From Stenotrophomonas sp. 57 (GTDB lineage: Bacteria > Pseudomonadota > Gammaproteobacteria > Xanthomonadales > Xanthomonadaceae), in the NCBI RefSeq assembly GCF_030291075.1, contig NZ_CP127407.1, positions 1,982,001-2,046,000 on the forward strand: a DNA stretch of 64,000 bases. The letters run 5' to 3'. Positions 1-8,159 of this stretch are shown here, piece by piece. The notes under the pieces were generated by a model that worked only from the letters and a program-made list of their open reading frames with translations, was not told the DNA's origin and made no database searches. Both the position numbers and the translations under genes were made by a program. The first letter of the stretch is position 1; the number at the start of each line of letters is the position of its first letter.

Positions 1-94
1 GGTGGAGGCCTGCTTCAAGGCGTTGGCGCGCGCGCTGCGGCCGGCGTTGGCCCGGCAGGGCACGGCGTTGCCGACCACCAAGGGGGCGCTGTGA
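1..94 (+). CDS. hisB: Imidazoleglycerol-phosphate dehydratase / histidinol-phosphatase, 3' end only
   Basis: Only the last 30 codons are inside the window, read from position 2 to a TGA at 92-94. The visible tail begins [13 protein letters not shown], which matches the C-terminal helix of the dehydratase domain of HisB, just after its metal-binding HHxxE region. The stop overlaps the GTG start of hisH by four bases (GTGA), so translation is probably coupled. The identification rests on this short tail plus the hisHAFI genes that follow in the usual order. Confidence 0.85.
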   Translation, partial: VEACFKALARALRPALARQGTALPTTKGAL

Positions 95-693
95 GTGACG
101 TTGCGCTGATCGACGCGGGCGGTGCCAATCTTGGTTCGGTGCGCTATGCGCTTGAACGCCTCGGCGCCAGCGTTCGGCTGGTGCGCGATGCCGATGGGCT
201 GGTTGGCGCGCAGCGGGTGATCCTGCCCGGCGTCGGCGCGGCGGGTCCCGGTATGCAGCGTCTGCACGCGCAGGGCCTGGTCGAGCCGTTGCAACGGCTG
301 GAAGTGCCGCTGATGGGGATCTGCCTCGGCATGCAGCTGCTGTTCGAACGCTCCGAGGAAGCGGGCGTGGAGACACTGGGGCTGATTCCCGGCGTGGTGC
401 GCAAGCTGGTGCCGGCCTGCGGCATCCGCGTGCCGCACATGGGCTGGAACCGGCTGTTGCCGCTGCGCGAATCGCGGCTGCTGCGCGGCGTACCGGAGCG
501 CGCCAGCGCCTATTTCGTGCACAGCTATGCGGCGCCGCTCAATACCCACACCGTCGCAGCCTGCGATCACGGCGGCCTGTTCAGTGCCGTGGTGGAGCAG
601 GGGCGCTACTACGGCGCACAGTTCCACCCCGAGCGCTCCGGCGAGACCGGCTCGCTGATGCTTCGCAATTTCCTCGAGGGCACCGCTGCATGA
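91..693 (+). CDS. hisH: Imidazole glycerol phosphate synthase, glutaminase subunit HisH
   Basis: HisH releases ammonia from glutamine and passes it to HisF, which makes imidazole glycerol phosphate and AICAR in the histidine pathway. The 200-residue product is a class I glutamine amidotransferase of normal length. The nucleophile is Cys78 in MGICLGMQ, and the His-Glu pair lies near the C terminus in QFHPERSG. The GTG start at 91 overlaps the hisB stop, and the hisA ATG at 690 overlaps the hisH stop, as expected in a tightly coupled operon. Confidence 0.97.
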   Translation: MSDVALIDAGGANLGSVRYALERLGASVRLVRDADGLVGAQRVILPGVGAAGPGMQRLHAQGLVEPLQRLEVPLMGICLGMQLLFERSEEAGVETLGLIPGVVRKLVPACGIRVPHMGWNRLLPLRESRLLRGVPERASAYFVHSYAAPLNTHTVAACDHGGLFSAVVEQGRYYGAQFHPERSGETGSLMLRNFLEGTAA

Positions 694-1424
694 GTTTCAT
701 CGTCTACCCCGCGCTGGATATCCGCGATGGCCGCGTGGTGCGGCTGCGCCAGGGCGACTACGCGCAGGAAACCTCGTATGGCGACGACCCCCTGCCGCGC
801 GCGCAGGCCTTTGCTGCGCAGGGCGCGCAGTGGATGCACCTGGTGGACCTGGATGCCGCACGTGCCGGTGGCTACACGCTGGCGCCGCTGTTGGCATCCA
901 TTCGTGCACAGACCCCGTTGCAGGTTCAGACCGGCGGTGGCGTGCGCGGCCGCGACGACGTGGCGCGCATCCTCGATGGCGGCGCCGCCCGCGTGGTGGT
1001 CGGTTCGCTGGCAGTACGTCGCCCCGACGAAGTGGTCGGCTGGCTGGAGGAGTTCGGTGCCGAGCGCATCACCATTGCGCTGGATGCCCGCCAGGATGCG
1101 CAGGGCCAATGGCAGCTGCCTGTGCACGGCTGGACCGAGAGCGCCGGGGTGACGCTGGACGACCTCGCCCTCCGCTACGCGCGCGCCGGCATGCGCCACC
1201 TGCTGTGCACCGACATCGCCCGTGACGGCATGCTGGCCGGGCCCAACATCAGCCTTTACCAGCACCTGTCGGCACTGCTGCCGGGCGTGGCGGTGCAGGC
1301 TTCTGGCGGCATTCGTGACGTGGCCGATGTTGCCGAAGCGCGAAGTGCGGGCTGCGGCGGTGCGATCCTCGGCAAGGCGCTGCTGGAACAGCGCATGGAC
1401 CTGGCGGAGGCGCTGGCATGTTGA
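690..1424 (+). CDS. hisA: ProFAR isomerase (phosphoribosylformimino-AICAR ribotide isomerase)
   Basis: HisA catalyses the Amadori rearrangement of ProFAR to PRFAR. The 244-residue product is a single (beta/alpha)8 barrel with the expected first Asp in [14 protein letters not shown], the half-barrel GGGVR phosphate loop, the second catalytic Asp in TDIARDGM and the second phosphate loop ASGGIRD. The ATG overlaps the hisH TGA as ATGA. It overlaps hisF by seven bases at its 3' end. Confidence 0.97.
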   Translation: MSFIVYPALDIRDGRVVRLRQGDYAQETSYGDDPLPRAQAFAAQGAQWMHLVDLDAARAGGYTLAPLLASIRAQTPLQVQTGGGVRGRDDVARILDGGAARVVVGSLAVRRPDEVVGWLEEFGAERITIALDARQDAQGQWQLPVHGWTESAGVTLDDLALRYARAGMRHLLCTDIARDGMLAGPNISLYQHLSALLPGVAVQASGGIRDVADVAEARSAGCGGAILGKALLEQRMDLAEALAC

Positions 1425-2194
1425 GCCGCCGCATCATTCCCTGCCTGGACGTGCGCGCTGGCCGCGTGGTCAAGGGCGTGCGTTTCCGTGACCATGTCGA
1501 CATGGGCGACATCGCCGAGCTGGCGCAGCGCTACCGCGACCAGGGCGCCGACGAGCTGGTGTTCTATGACATCGGCGCCAGCCCCGAGGCACGTTCGGTG
1601 GACGTGGCCTGGATCGAGCGCATCGCACGGCTGATTGATATCCCGTTCTGCGTGGCCGGTGGCATCGACAGCGTGGAGACCGCCCGGCGCGTGCTGTTTG
1701 CCGGTGCCGACAAGGTGTCGATCAACTCGCCCGCGCTGGGGCGCCCGGAACTGATCACCGAGCTGGCCGACGAGTTCGGCGTACAGTGCGTGGTGGTGGG
1801 CGTCGATTCGGTGCGCGAGCCCGATGGGCAATGGCGGGTGCGCCGCTTCAGCGGTGACCCGGACAAGACCCAGGCAGTGGCGTTGCGTACCCTGGACTGG
1901 ATCGTCGAAGCGCAGCGCCGTGGTGCCGGCGAGATCGTATTGAACTGCATGGACAGCGACGGCGTGCGCCGTGGCTACGATGTCGTGCAGCTGCAGCAGG
2001 CGCGGGCATTGTGCCAGGTGCCGCTGATCGCCTCCGGCGGCGCCGGTGCGATGGAGCACTTCGCCGAAGCCTTCGACCAGGCCGATGTGGATGGCGCGCT
2101 GGCCGCCAGCGTGTTCCACAGCGGCGCCATCGCCATTCCGGAATTGAAGCGCTACCTGCGCGGGCAGCAGATCGAGGTGCGGGATGTCTATTGA
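1418..2194 (+). CDS. hisF: Imidazole glycerol phosphate synthase, cyclase subunit HisF
   Basis: HisF uses ammonia delivered by HisH to convert PRFAR to imidazole glycerol phosphate and AICAR. The 258-residue barrel starts [17 protein letters not shown], containing the catalytic Asp, and has the second catalytic Asp in [14 protein letters not shown]. The two phosphate loops are GGI and SGGAG. Length is normal for the family. Its start lies inside the end of hisA and its stop overlaps the start of hisI, so all five genes look co-translated. Confidence 0.97.
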   Translation: MLSRRIIPCLDVRAGRVVKGVRFRDHVDMGDIAELAQRYRDQGADELVFYDIGASPEARSVDVAWIERIARLIDIPFCVAGGIDSVETARRVLFAGADKVSINSPALGRPELITELADEFGVQCVVVGVDSVREPDGQWRVRRFSGDPDKTQAVALRTLDWIVEAQRRGAGEIVLNCMDSDGVRRGYDVVQLQQARALCQVPLIASGGAGAMEHFAEAFDQADVDGALAASVFHSGAIAIPELKRYLRGQQIEVRDVY

Positions 2195-2804
2195 AGTGAA
2201 GCCGTCACTGGATGCGCTGCAGGCGCTGGACTGGAGCAAGGGCGAAGGCCTGCTGCCTGCGGTGGTGCAGGATGCCGATACCCTGCAGGTGCTGATGCTG
2301 GGCTATGTGAGCGCCGAATCGCTGGCGGCGACCCTGGCCATCGGCCACATGACCTTCTTCAGCCGCAGCAAGCAGCGGCTGTGGACCAAGGGCGAGCAGT
2401 CCGGCAACGTGCTGGTGGTGCAGTCGATCAGCGTGGACTGCGATGCCGACACGCTGCTGGTGATGGCGCGCCCGGCCGGGCCGACCTGTCACACCGGTGC
2501 GGAGAGCTGCTTCGATGGCGCGCCGAAGGACTTCCTTGGCGGGCTGGGCCAGCTGGTGGCGATGCGCGAGGCGCAGCGGCCACCGGGCAGCTACACCACC
2601 AGCCTGTTCGAGGGCGGCATCCGCCGCATCGCGCAGAAGGTGGGCGAGGAGGGCGTGGAAACCGCCTTGGCGGCGGTGGCGCAGGATGACGAGGCGCTGC
2701 TCGGCGAGGCTTCGGACCTGCTGTACCACCTGCTGGTGCTGCTGCGCGCGCGCGGGCTGTCGTTGGAGGATGCGCGGGCGGTGCTGGAAAAGCGCCATCG
2801 TTGA
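2184..2804 (+). CDS. hisI: Bifunctional phosphoribosyl-AMP cyclohydrolase / phosphoribosyl-ATP pyrophosphatase
   Basis: This fused enzyme (often called hisIE) performs steps 2 and 3 of histidine synthesis. The N-terminal cyclohydrolase half (about residues 1-115) has the cysteine-rich metal site VDCDADTLL and GPTCHTG. The C-terminal pyrophosphatase half (about 120-206) has the [10 protein letters not shown] helix and the [11 protein letters not shown] segment of the MazG-like fold. It is the last gene of the operon; a GTAG repeat palindrome begins nine bases after the stop and may act as the transcript end. Confidence 0.96.
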   Translation: MSIEVKPSLDALQALDWSKGEGLLPAVVQDADTLQVLMLGYVSAESLAATLAIGHMTFFSRSKQRLWTKGEQSGNVLVVQSISVDCDADTLLVMARPAGPTCHTGAESCFDGAPKDFLGGLGQLVAMREAQRPPGSYTTSLFEGGIRRIAQKVGEEGVETALAAVAQDDEALLGEASDLLYHLLVLLRARGLSLEDARAVLEKRHR

Positions 2805-2812
2805 GGGGTTTG

Positions 2813-2878
2813 TAGAGCCGAGCCCATGCTCGGCTGCTCTGGAGCTTCAAGCCAGCCGAGCACGGGCTCGGCTCTACA
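2813..2878. repeat. SMAG-type palindromic repeat (GTAG...CTAC dimer)
   Basis: The element opens with GTAGAGCCGAGCCCATGCTC, closes with GAGCACGGGCTCGGCTCTAC, and the two arms pair over about 20 bases. This is the dimer form of the GTAG-ended REP described in S. maltophilia. It lies between the his operon and the next gene. Confidence 0.9.
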
Positions 2879-2954
2879 GGGCGCATGCGCCACCGCGTGC
2901 GCGATGTCATCAACGGAATCTACAATAGGCGGTCTTTCTTTACCGGACCGTCCC

Positions 2955-4544
2955 ATGAAACTGCCTGCCGCCTGGCTGTGCTGCCTGTTGCTGACCTCGC
3001 CGGCCTGGGCCGCGGACACCGTGGTCACTGGCAAGGTCTATCTGGAGCGCGACGGCAAGCCGGGCCGCGGTGCCACCGATCCGGGGCTGGCCGGGGTGCA
3101 GGTCTCCAACGGCGAGACCATCGTCAAGACCGCCGCCGATGGCAGCTACAGCCTTCCGGTGCGTGACGGCCAGACCGTGTTCGTGATCAAGCCGGATGCC
3201 TACGCCTTCCTGAAAGCGACCGATGGCCTGCCGTCGTTCTGGCGCCACTACCGCCCGAACGGCTCGCCTGCGCTGAAGTACGGCGGCATCGCCGCGACCA
3301 GCGACGTCACCCGCAACTGGGATTTCGCGCTGCAGCCGGACCGCCATGACAGCCGCCGTGGTTTCCAGATGCTGGTGTTCACCGATTCGCAGACCGCCAG
3401 CCTGAAGGACATCGGCTACTACCAGCAGTCGATCGTGGCGCCGCTGGCCGGCCAGACCAGGGCGCGCCTGGGCACCACGCTGGGCGACATCGTCAACGAC
3501 GATCTCACCCTGTATCCGGCGATCAACAAGGTCACCACCTCGCTGGGCGTGCCGTGGTTCCATGTGCCAGGCAACCACGACCTCGATTTCGACGCAGCCA
3601 GCGACGAGCATTCGCTGGACAGCTGGCGCAACATCTATGGCCCCGATACCTACGCGGTGGAAGAGGGCGGCGCCAGTTTCGTGTTCCTCGATGACGTGGT
3701 GTATGACCCGAAGGCCAGGCCGAAGTACGTTGGTGGCCTGCGCGAAGATCAGTTCGCCTTCCTCGCCAGCTACCTGAAGGGCCTGCACAAGGACCGCCTG
3801 CTGGTGCTGGGCATGCACATCCCGCTGTTCGACGCGGCGCCAGGGCGCGAGACCTTCCGCCATGCCGACCGCCAGCGCCTGTTCGACCTGCTCAAGGACT
3901 TCCGCAACGTGCTGGTGCTCAGTGGCCACAGCCACACCCAGCAGCACGTCTACCACGGCAGAACCGAAGGCTGGAACGGTGACAAGCCGCTGCACGAGTA
4001 CAACGTCGGCGCCAACTGCGGCGCGTTCTGGTCGGGGGTCAAGGATGCCGCCGGCGTGCCGGACAGCACCATGAGTGATGGCACGCCGAAGGGCTATGCG
4101 CTGCTGGATGTCGCCGGCAATGGCAGCTACAGGCTGCAGTACCGTGTGGCAGGCAAGCCGGCCAGCGAGCAGATCGGCCTGCATGCACCGAAAGTGCTGC
4201 GCCAGGGCGCCTATCCGGCGTGGGGCATCTATGCCAACGTCTACATGGGCGAGGATGCCAGCGTGGTCGAGTACCGCGTCGACGGCGGCGCCTGGCAGCC
4301 GATGAAGCAGGTCAGCCAGCCCGATCCACGCCTGATGGTGGAGAACGTGGCCGACGATCTGGCTGGCAGCCTGCGCGGCTACGATCGTTCGCCGGAGGCC
4401 ACCGCATCGCCTCACCTGTGGCGTGGCGCGCTGCCGACGGATCTGGCGGTGGGCAGCCACAAGGTCGAGGTACGCTCCACCCAGCCCGATGGCGCGGTGT
4501 TCACCGCCACCAGCAGCTACAGCCTGCAGACTGCCCAGCCCTGA
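2955..4544 (+). CDS. Secreted calcineurin-like metallophosphoesterase with N- and C-terminal accessory domains
   Basis: The ATG at 2955 gives a 529-residue protein with a clear signal peptide (MKLPAAWLCCLLLTSPAWAA), so it is exported. An Ig-like N-terminal domain (about residues 20-125) precedes the metallophosphoesterase core, whose metal motifs are visible as LVFTDSQ, the GNHD motif in VPGNHDLDFD, and GHSHTQQH. A third beta-rich domain closes the protein. This three-part layout is that of the MetallophosN/Metallophos/MetallophosC family. The first motif reads D-S-Q where D-x-H is usual, so one metal ligand looks substituted. Substrate unknown. A longer open frame from 2826 runs into the upstream repeat and is unlikely. 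Confidence 0.85.
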   Translation: MKLPAAWLCCLLLTSPAWAADTVVTGKVYLERDGKPGRGATDPGLAGVQVSNGETIVKTAADGSYSLPVRDGQTVFVIKPDAYAFLKATDGLPSFWRHYRPNGSPALKYGGIAATSDVTRNWDFALQPDRHDSRRGFQMLVFTDSQTASLKDIGYYQQSIVAPLAGQTRARLGTTLGDIVNDDLTLYPAINKVTTSLGVPWFHVPGNHDLDFDAASDEHSLDSWRNIYGPDTYAVEEGGASFVFLDDVVYDPKARPKYVGGLREDQFAFLASYLKGLHKDRLLVLGMHIPLFDAAPGRETFRHADRQRLFDLLKDFRNVLVLSGHSHTQQHVYHGRTEGWNGDKPLHEYNVGANCGAFWSGVKDAAGVPDSTMSDGTPKGYALLDVAGNGSYRLQYRVAGKPASEQIGLHAPKVLRQGAYPAWGIYANVYMGEDASVVEYRVDGGAWQPMKQVSQPDPRLMVENVADDLAGSLRGYDRSPEATASPHLWRGALPTDLAVGSHKVEVRSTQPDGAVFTATSSYSLQTAQP

Positions 4545-4579
4545 TACGCCGCAAGGCCTCTCCAGCGAAAGGACCCCGC

Positions 4580-4864
4580 ATGGATATCCGCTTCATGGCC
4601 GGCACTACGCCGGTGACCCTCAGCCGCCACTGGTTCACTGGCGCGATGCTGCTGCAGAGCGCCACCGAGAAGGTCTGGGTGCAGCATCCGTGGCATCCGG
4701 GCACGCATTTCTCGTTCTCGCTGGTACAGTCGTGGCTGCGCCACATCGCCGGGCATGAAGTGCTTGTCGAGCGTACCCGGCCGCTGCTGTTCGCCGGTTT
4801 CCGCCCGCAGCGGCTGCGGGTGCTGGTGGATGGTGTGCAGGTGGCCGAACAGGAAGGCATGTAG
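4580..4864 (+). CDS. Hypothetical protein, 94 aa
   Basis: An ATG at 4580, preceded at good spacing by GAAAGGA, opens a 94-residue frame beginning MDIRFMAGTTPVTLSRHW. There is no signal peptide or membrane segment. The sequence is rich in aromatic and histidine residues (WVQHPWHPGTHFSF) and in hydrophobic beta-strand-like stretches. I do not recognise a family. Codon use is like the neighbours. It may be cotranscribed with the phosphoesterase, whose stop is 35 bases upstream, and it ends 84 bases before the glucokinase start. Confidence 0.6.
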   Translation: MDIRFMAGTTPVTLSRHWFTGAMLLQSATEKVWVQHPWHPGTHFSFSLVQSWLRHIAGHEVLVERTRPLLFAGFRPQRLRVLVDGVQVAEQEGM

Positions 4865-4924
4865 GCCAACCTGAACCACTGTCACGCTAGGCAAAGCCGC
4901 CCCGATGCCTGAGAATCGGGGCGA

Positions 4925-4938
4925 TTCAATCGATCCAA
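4925..4938. promoter_or_regulatory. Candidate LacI-family operator upstream of glucokinase
   Basis: The 14-mer TTCAATCGATCCAA, centred on ATCGAT, ends ten bases before the glk start. Its reverse complement shares the 11-mer CTTGGATCGAT with the site at 17957. Only two positions differ from the TTGAATCGATCTAA sites of the GH92/TonB locus. Assignment to the same regulator is inference. Confidence 0.55.
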
Positions 4939-4948
4939 GCAGGCCAGC

Positions 4949-5971
4949 GTGACCATCGCAGCAGCGTCCCCGGTTTCCTCCGACTCCGCCCGCGGCGGTC
5001 TTCCGCGCAGTCTCGTTGTCGCCGATGTCGGCGGCACCTTCGCCCGCCTCGCCCTGGCGGAAACGCAACCCGGCCAGGCGCCGCGGCTGGGCAGCCATCG
5101 CACCTACGCGTGCGCCGAGCATCCCGGCCTGGCGGCGATCCTTGCTGATTTCACCGCAGGCCTCAGCCAGCCAGTGCAGACCGCGGTGGTGGCCATCGCC
5201 GGCCTGCTCGATGGCGATGTGCTGATCAATTCCAACCTGCCGTGGACGGTCTCGCTGTCGGCCACCCGCGCGCAGTCCGGTCTGCATGAGCTGCAGTTGA
5301 TCAATGATTTCGAAGCGGTGGCGCTGGCCATCCCGTACCTGCAGCCGGACACCCTGGTGCCACTGAACGGCGACGCCGATCCGGCGCAGGCGTTCCCGGC
5401 ACTGGTGCTGGGTGCCGGTACCGGCCTGGGCGCCGCGCTGCGTTTCGCTGATGGCGAGCGCCCGGTGCTGGCCAGCGAGATCGGCCATGCTTCCCTTGGC
5501 GCCGGCAACGCGCTTGAACTGCAGGTACTGGGCAAGCTGCTGCAGCGCTGGCCGCATGTGGACAACGAGCGTGTGCTGTCCGGCAGTGGCCTGATGAACC
5601 TGTATCCGTGCCTGTGCGAGCTGCGCGGGTCCACCCCGGTGTGGACCAGCACCGAGGCGCTGATCGGCGCCGCCCGCAGCGGCGAGGATGCGCTGGCCGT
5701 GGAGACGCTGCAGGTGTTCTGTGCCTGGCTGGGCAGCCTGGCGGGCGACGCAGCGATCGCCGTCGGTGCACGTTCGGTGTACCTGGCCGGCGGCATTTCC
5801 GCGCACGTGCAGGATTTCCTGGCCGACGGCCGCTTCCGTGAGCGCTTCCTCAACAAGGGCGTGCTGACCGAAGTGCTGCGCCAGGTGCCGGTGTGGCGCG
5901 TGGAACACGGCCAGCTGGGCGTGCTCGGCGCAGCGGTCTGGCACGCCGCACGGCAGCCCACGCACGACTGA
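4949..5971 (+). CDS. glk: Glucokinase (Glk family)
   Basis: Glk phosphorylates intracellular glucose to glucose-6-phosphate with ATP. The 340-residue product has the phosphate-1 loop VVADVGGTFARLAL, the INDFEAVA segment with the catalytic Asp region, the LGAGTGLGAAL phosphate-2 loop, and an SEIGHASLG segment in place of the E-x-G-H glucose-contact motif. The start is GTG at 4949. Fifty-one bases downstream begins a glycosylasparaginase, and the three genes to 7755 look like one operon. An operator-like palindrome just upstream links it to the glycan regulon. Activity on other hexoses released from glycans cannot be excluded. Confidence 0.93.
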   Translation: MTIAAASPVSSDSARGGLPRSLVVADVGGTFARLALAETQPGQAPRLGSHRTYACAEHPGLAAILADFTAGLSQPVQTAVVAIAGLLDGDVLINSNLPWTVSLSATRAQSGLHELQLINDFEAVALAIPYLQPDTLVPLNGDADPAQAFPALVLGAGTGLGAALRFADGERPVLASEIGHASLGAGNALELQVLGKLLQRWPHVDNERVLSGSGLMNLYPCLCELRGSTPVWTSTEALIGAARSGEDALAVETLQVFCAWLGSLAGDAAIAVGARSVYLAGGISAHVQDFLADGRFRERFLNKGVLTEVLRQVPVWRVEHGQLGVLGAAVWHAARQPTHD

Positions 5972-6022
5972 TCGGCACGGCCGGCATCGGGCCGGCGGTG
6001 CATTGCAGACTGGGAGGGGAAG

Positions 6023-7021
6023 ATGGTGGATCGCAGGCAGTTCCTGCAGGCCGGTGCACTGGCCGCAGGCATGGCGGCTTTGCCGGGCGTGCAGGGACGC
6101 ACGCAGGGTGGGGCCCGGGTGGTCTCCACCTGGGACTTCGGCGTACCGGCCAACCAGGCCGCATGGAACGTGCTGGCGCAGGGTGGCAGCGCGCTGGACG
6201 CGGTGGAAGCGGGCGCACGCTGGGCCGAGAGCGAGCTGTGCAACCCCACCGTCGGCCAGTGCGGCAATCCGGATCGCGACGGCGTGCTGAGCTTGGATGC
6301 CAGCATCATGGATGGCGATGGCCGCTGTGGCGCGGTGGCCGCGCTGGTCGACATCCTGCATCCGGTGTCCGTGGCCCGCAAAGTCATGGAGAACAGCCCG
6401 CATGTACTTCTGGTGGGCGACGGCGCGCAGCAGTTCGCGGTGCAGCAGGGCTTCGAACGCCAGCACCTGCTGACGCCGCAGGCCGAGGCGGCCTGGCGCG
6501 AGTGGCTGAAGACCGAGAAGTACCAGCCGCAGATCAATGCCGAGCGCCGTGGTATTCCCGGCAACAGCGACAACCACGACACCATCGGCATGCTGGCACT
6601 GGATGCCAAGGGCCATCTGGCCGGTGCCTGCACCACCAGTGGCATGGCGTGGAAACTGCACGGTCGCGTTGGCGACAGCCCGATCATCGGTGCCGGCCTC
6701 TACGTCGACAACGACGTCGGTGCAGCCACTGCCTCGGGCGTGGGCGAGGAGATGATCCGCAACGCCGCCTCGTTCCTGGTGGTCGAACTGATGCGCCAGG
6801 GGCGCTCGCCGGCGCAGGCCTGCCGCGAAGCGATCGTCCGCGTGGTGCGCAAGCGCCCGGAAGCGAGCAGAACGTTGCAGGTGTGCTTCCTGGCCATGAA
6901 CAAGCAGGGCGAGGTGGGCGCCTACGCGCTGCATCGCGGTTTCGTCTACGCCGTGTGCGATGCGCAGCGCCAGGATGACCTGCGCGACTCGCCGTCGATC
7001 TACACGAGCACCCAGGCGTGA
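6023..7021 (+). CDS. N4-(beta-N-acetylglucosaminyl)-L-asparaginase (glycosylasparaginase, Ntn hydrolase)
   Basis: Enzymes of this family cut the GlcNAc-Asn bond that joins N-glycans to asparagine. The 332-residue precursor starts MVDRRQFLQAGALAAG, a signal sequence with a twin-arginine-like pair, suggesting export to the periplasm. The autocleavage site is HDTIGM, with Asp186-Thr187; Thr187 would be the new N-terminal nucleophile. This motif separates glycosylasparaginases from plain asparaginases. GNSDNHD precedes the site as in the family. A purine-rich RBS (GGAGGGGAAG) precedes the ATG. The stop overlaps the next start (GTGA). Confidence 0.92.
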   Translation: MVDRRQFLQAGALAAGMAALPGVQGRTQGGARVVSTWDFGVPANQAAWNVLAQGGSALDAVEAGARWAESELCNPTVGQCGNPDRDGVLSLDASIMDGDGRCGAVAALVDILHPVSVARKVMENSPHVLLVGDGAQQFAVQQGFERQHLLTPQAEAAWREWLKTEKYQPQINAERRGIPGNSDNHDTIGMLALDAKGHLAGACTTSGMAWKLHGRVGDSPIIGAGLYVDNDVGAATASGVGEEMIRNAASFLVVELMRQGRSPAQACREAIVRVVRKRPEASRTLQVCFLAMNKQGEVGAYALHRGFVYAVCDAQRQDDLRDSPSIYTSTQA

Positions 7022-7755
7022 GCACGCGCCTGACCCTGGAGATCGCCAGCAACTCGCTGGCCTCGGCGCTGGCCGCGCAGGCCGGCGGCGCCGACCGTAT
7101 CGAACTGTTCGACAACCTGGCCGAGGGCGGCACCACGCCGTCCTTCGCCAGCATCGCGATCGCACGCGAACGCCTGTCGATCCCGCTGTTCGTGCTGGTG
7201 CGGCCGCGCCCGGGCGACTTCCACTACGACGCACTGGAAACCGAACTGATGCTGCGTGACATCGCGCAGTGCCGCGCGCTGGGGTGCGATGGCGTGGTGA
7301 TCGGCGCGATGGATGTGCAAGGCGGTGTTGACGTGGCGTTGTGCCGCGAGCTGGTCCAGGCCGCCGGGCCGTTGCAGGTGACCTTCCATCGCGCGTTCGA
7401 CGCGGCTCGCGATCTGTCGGCGGCGCTGGAGCAGGTGATCGGGCTCGGCTGCCAGCGTGTGCTGACGTCCGGCGGCCAGGTCAGCGCCGAGGCCGGCGCC
7501 GATGTCCTGGCGGGGCTGGTTACCCAGGCCGCCGGACGTATTGCGGTGATGGCAGGTGCCGGGCTGGGTCCGGCCAACATCGCGGCCGTTGCGCGACGGA
7601 CCGGCTGCACCGAACTGCACGCCTCGGCCAAGGGACTGCGGCGCTCGGCCATGCAGTTCCACAACCCGGCCCTGCGCGGGCTGGACCCGGACTGGAGCCA
7701 GACCGCTACCGCCACCGTGGCCTCGCTGCGGCAGGCGCTGGACGGCGCAAGGTAG
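7018..7755 (+). CDS. cutC: CutC family TIM-barrel protein
   Basis: The 245-residue product begins LTLEIASNSLASALAAQAGGADRIELFDNLAEGGTTPS, the hallmark N terminus of CutC, and contains the expected HRAFD and RVLTSGG strands. CutC was first linked to copper tolerance in E. coli, but its biochemical role is unsettled. Here it is translationally coupled (GTGA overlap) to a glycosylasparaginase and follows glucokinase, which suggests a part in glycan or amino-sugar metabolism rather than copper. The copper genes of this window lie 3.5 kb away under a different type of promoter. Confidence 0.9.
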   Translation: MSTRLTLEIASNSLASALAAQAGGADRIELFDNLAEGGTTPSFASIAIARERLSIPLFVLVRPRPGDFHYDALETELMLRDIAQCRALGCDGVVIGAMDVQGGVDVALCRELVQAAGPLQVTFHRAFDAARDLSAALEQVIGLGCQRVLTSGGQVSAEAGADVLAGLVTQAAGRIAVMAGAGLGPANIAAVARRTGCTELHASAKGLRRSAMQFHNPALRGLDPDWSQTATATVASLRQALDGAR

Positions 7756-7767
7756 CCCGCTTCTTGT

Positions 7768-7834
7768 GTAGAGCCGAGCCCACGCTAGGCTGCGCTTCGC
7801 GGCAAACAGCAGCCGAGCGCGGGCTCGGCTCTAC
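7768..7834. repeat. SMAG-type palindromic repeat (GTAG...CTAC dimer)
   Basis: The element runs from GTAGAGCCGAGCCCACGCTA to GCGCGGGCTCGGCTCTAC with pairing arms. It follows the glk-cutC operon by 12 bases and may end its transcript. Confidence 0.9.
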
Positions 7835-8159
7835 AACGACGCGCTGTCGTGCGTACACGCCATCACGGACAGAACCGTTCCGCGCGGGGTTGTCGTGATC
7901 GTGTCATTGACGTGTGCGCCGGTCTCTCAGCGATGTTTCGCAACCCTTTGATTGCTATCGGTACTGGAAGCGAATAGCGGCATGTCGCTGCATGTTGCTG
8001 CGTTGCCGCATGCCGGGTGTGATTCAGCTGTGCTTTAGTTTGGATCGATCCACAGGGGAGGGTGCTGCGTCGGTCCCGAACCGATCCAGGCGCCCGGATC
8101 ACCCGTAGTGCCGCACCACCACCCGTCCATGCGTCCACACTTTCGAAGAGCAACCACCC
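7835..8159. other. Intergenic region upstream of TonB receptor
   Basis: No credible gene is present in these 325 bases. The region holds a perfect ATCGAT-centred palindrome at 8041-8052 and the untranslated leader of the receptor. I could not identify a convincing -35/-10 pair. Confidence 0.6.
8041..8052. promoter_or_regulatory. Candidate LacI-family operator upstream of TonB receptor
   Basis: TGGATCGATCCA is a perfect 12-base palindrome with the same ATCGAT centre as the operator sites of the GH92 locus; extended by flanks it matches TTGGATCGATC as at 17957. It lies 108 bases upstream of the receptor start. Confidence 0.55.

Noticed and set aside
2826..2954. Longer start for the metallophosphoesterase
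   Set aside because: It would translate through the SMAG repeat and put the clear signal peptide 43 residues inside the protein.
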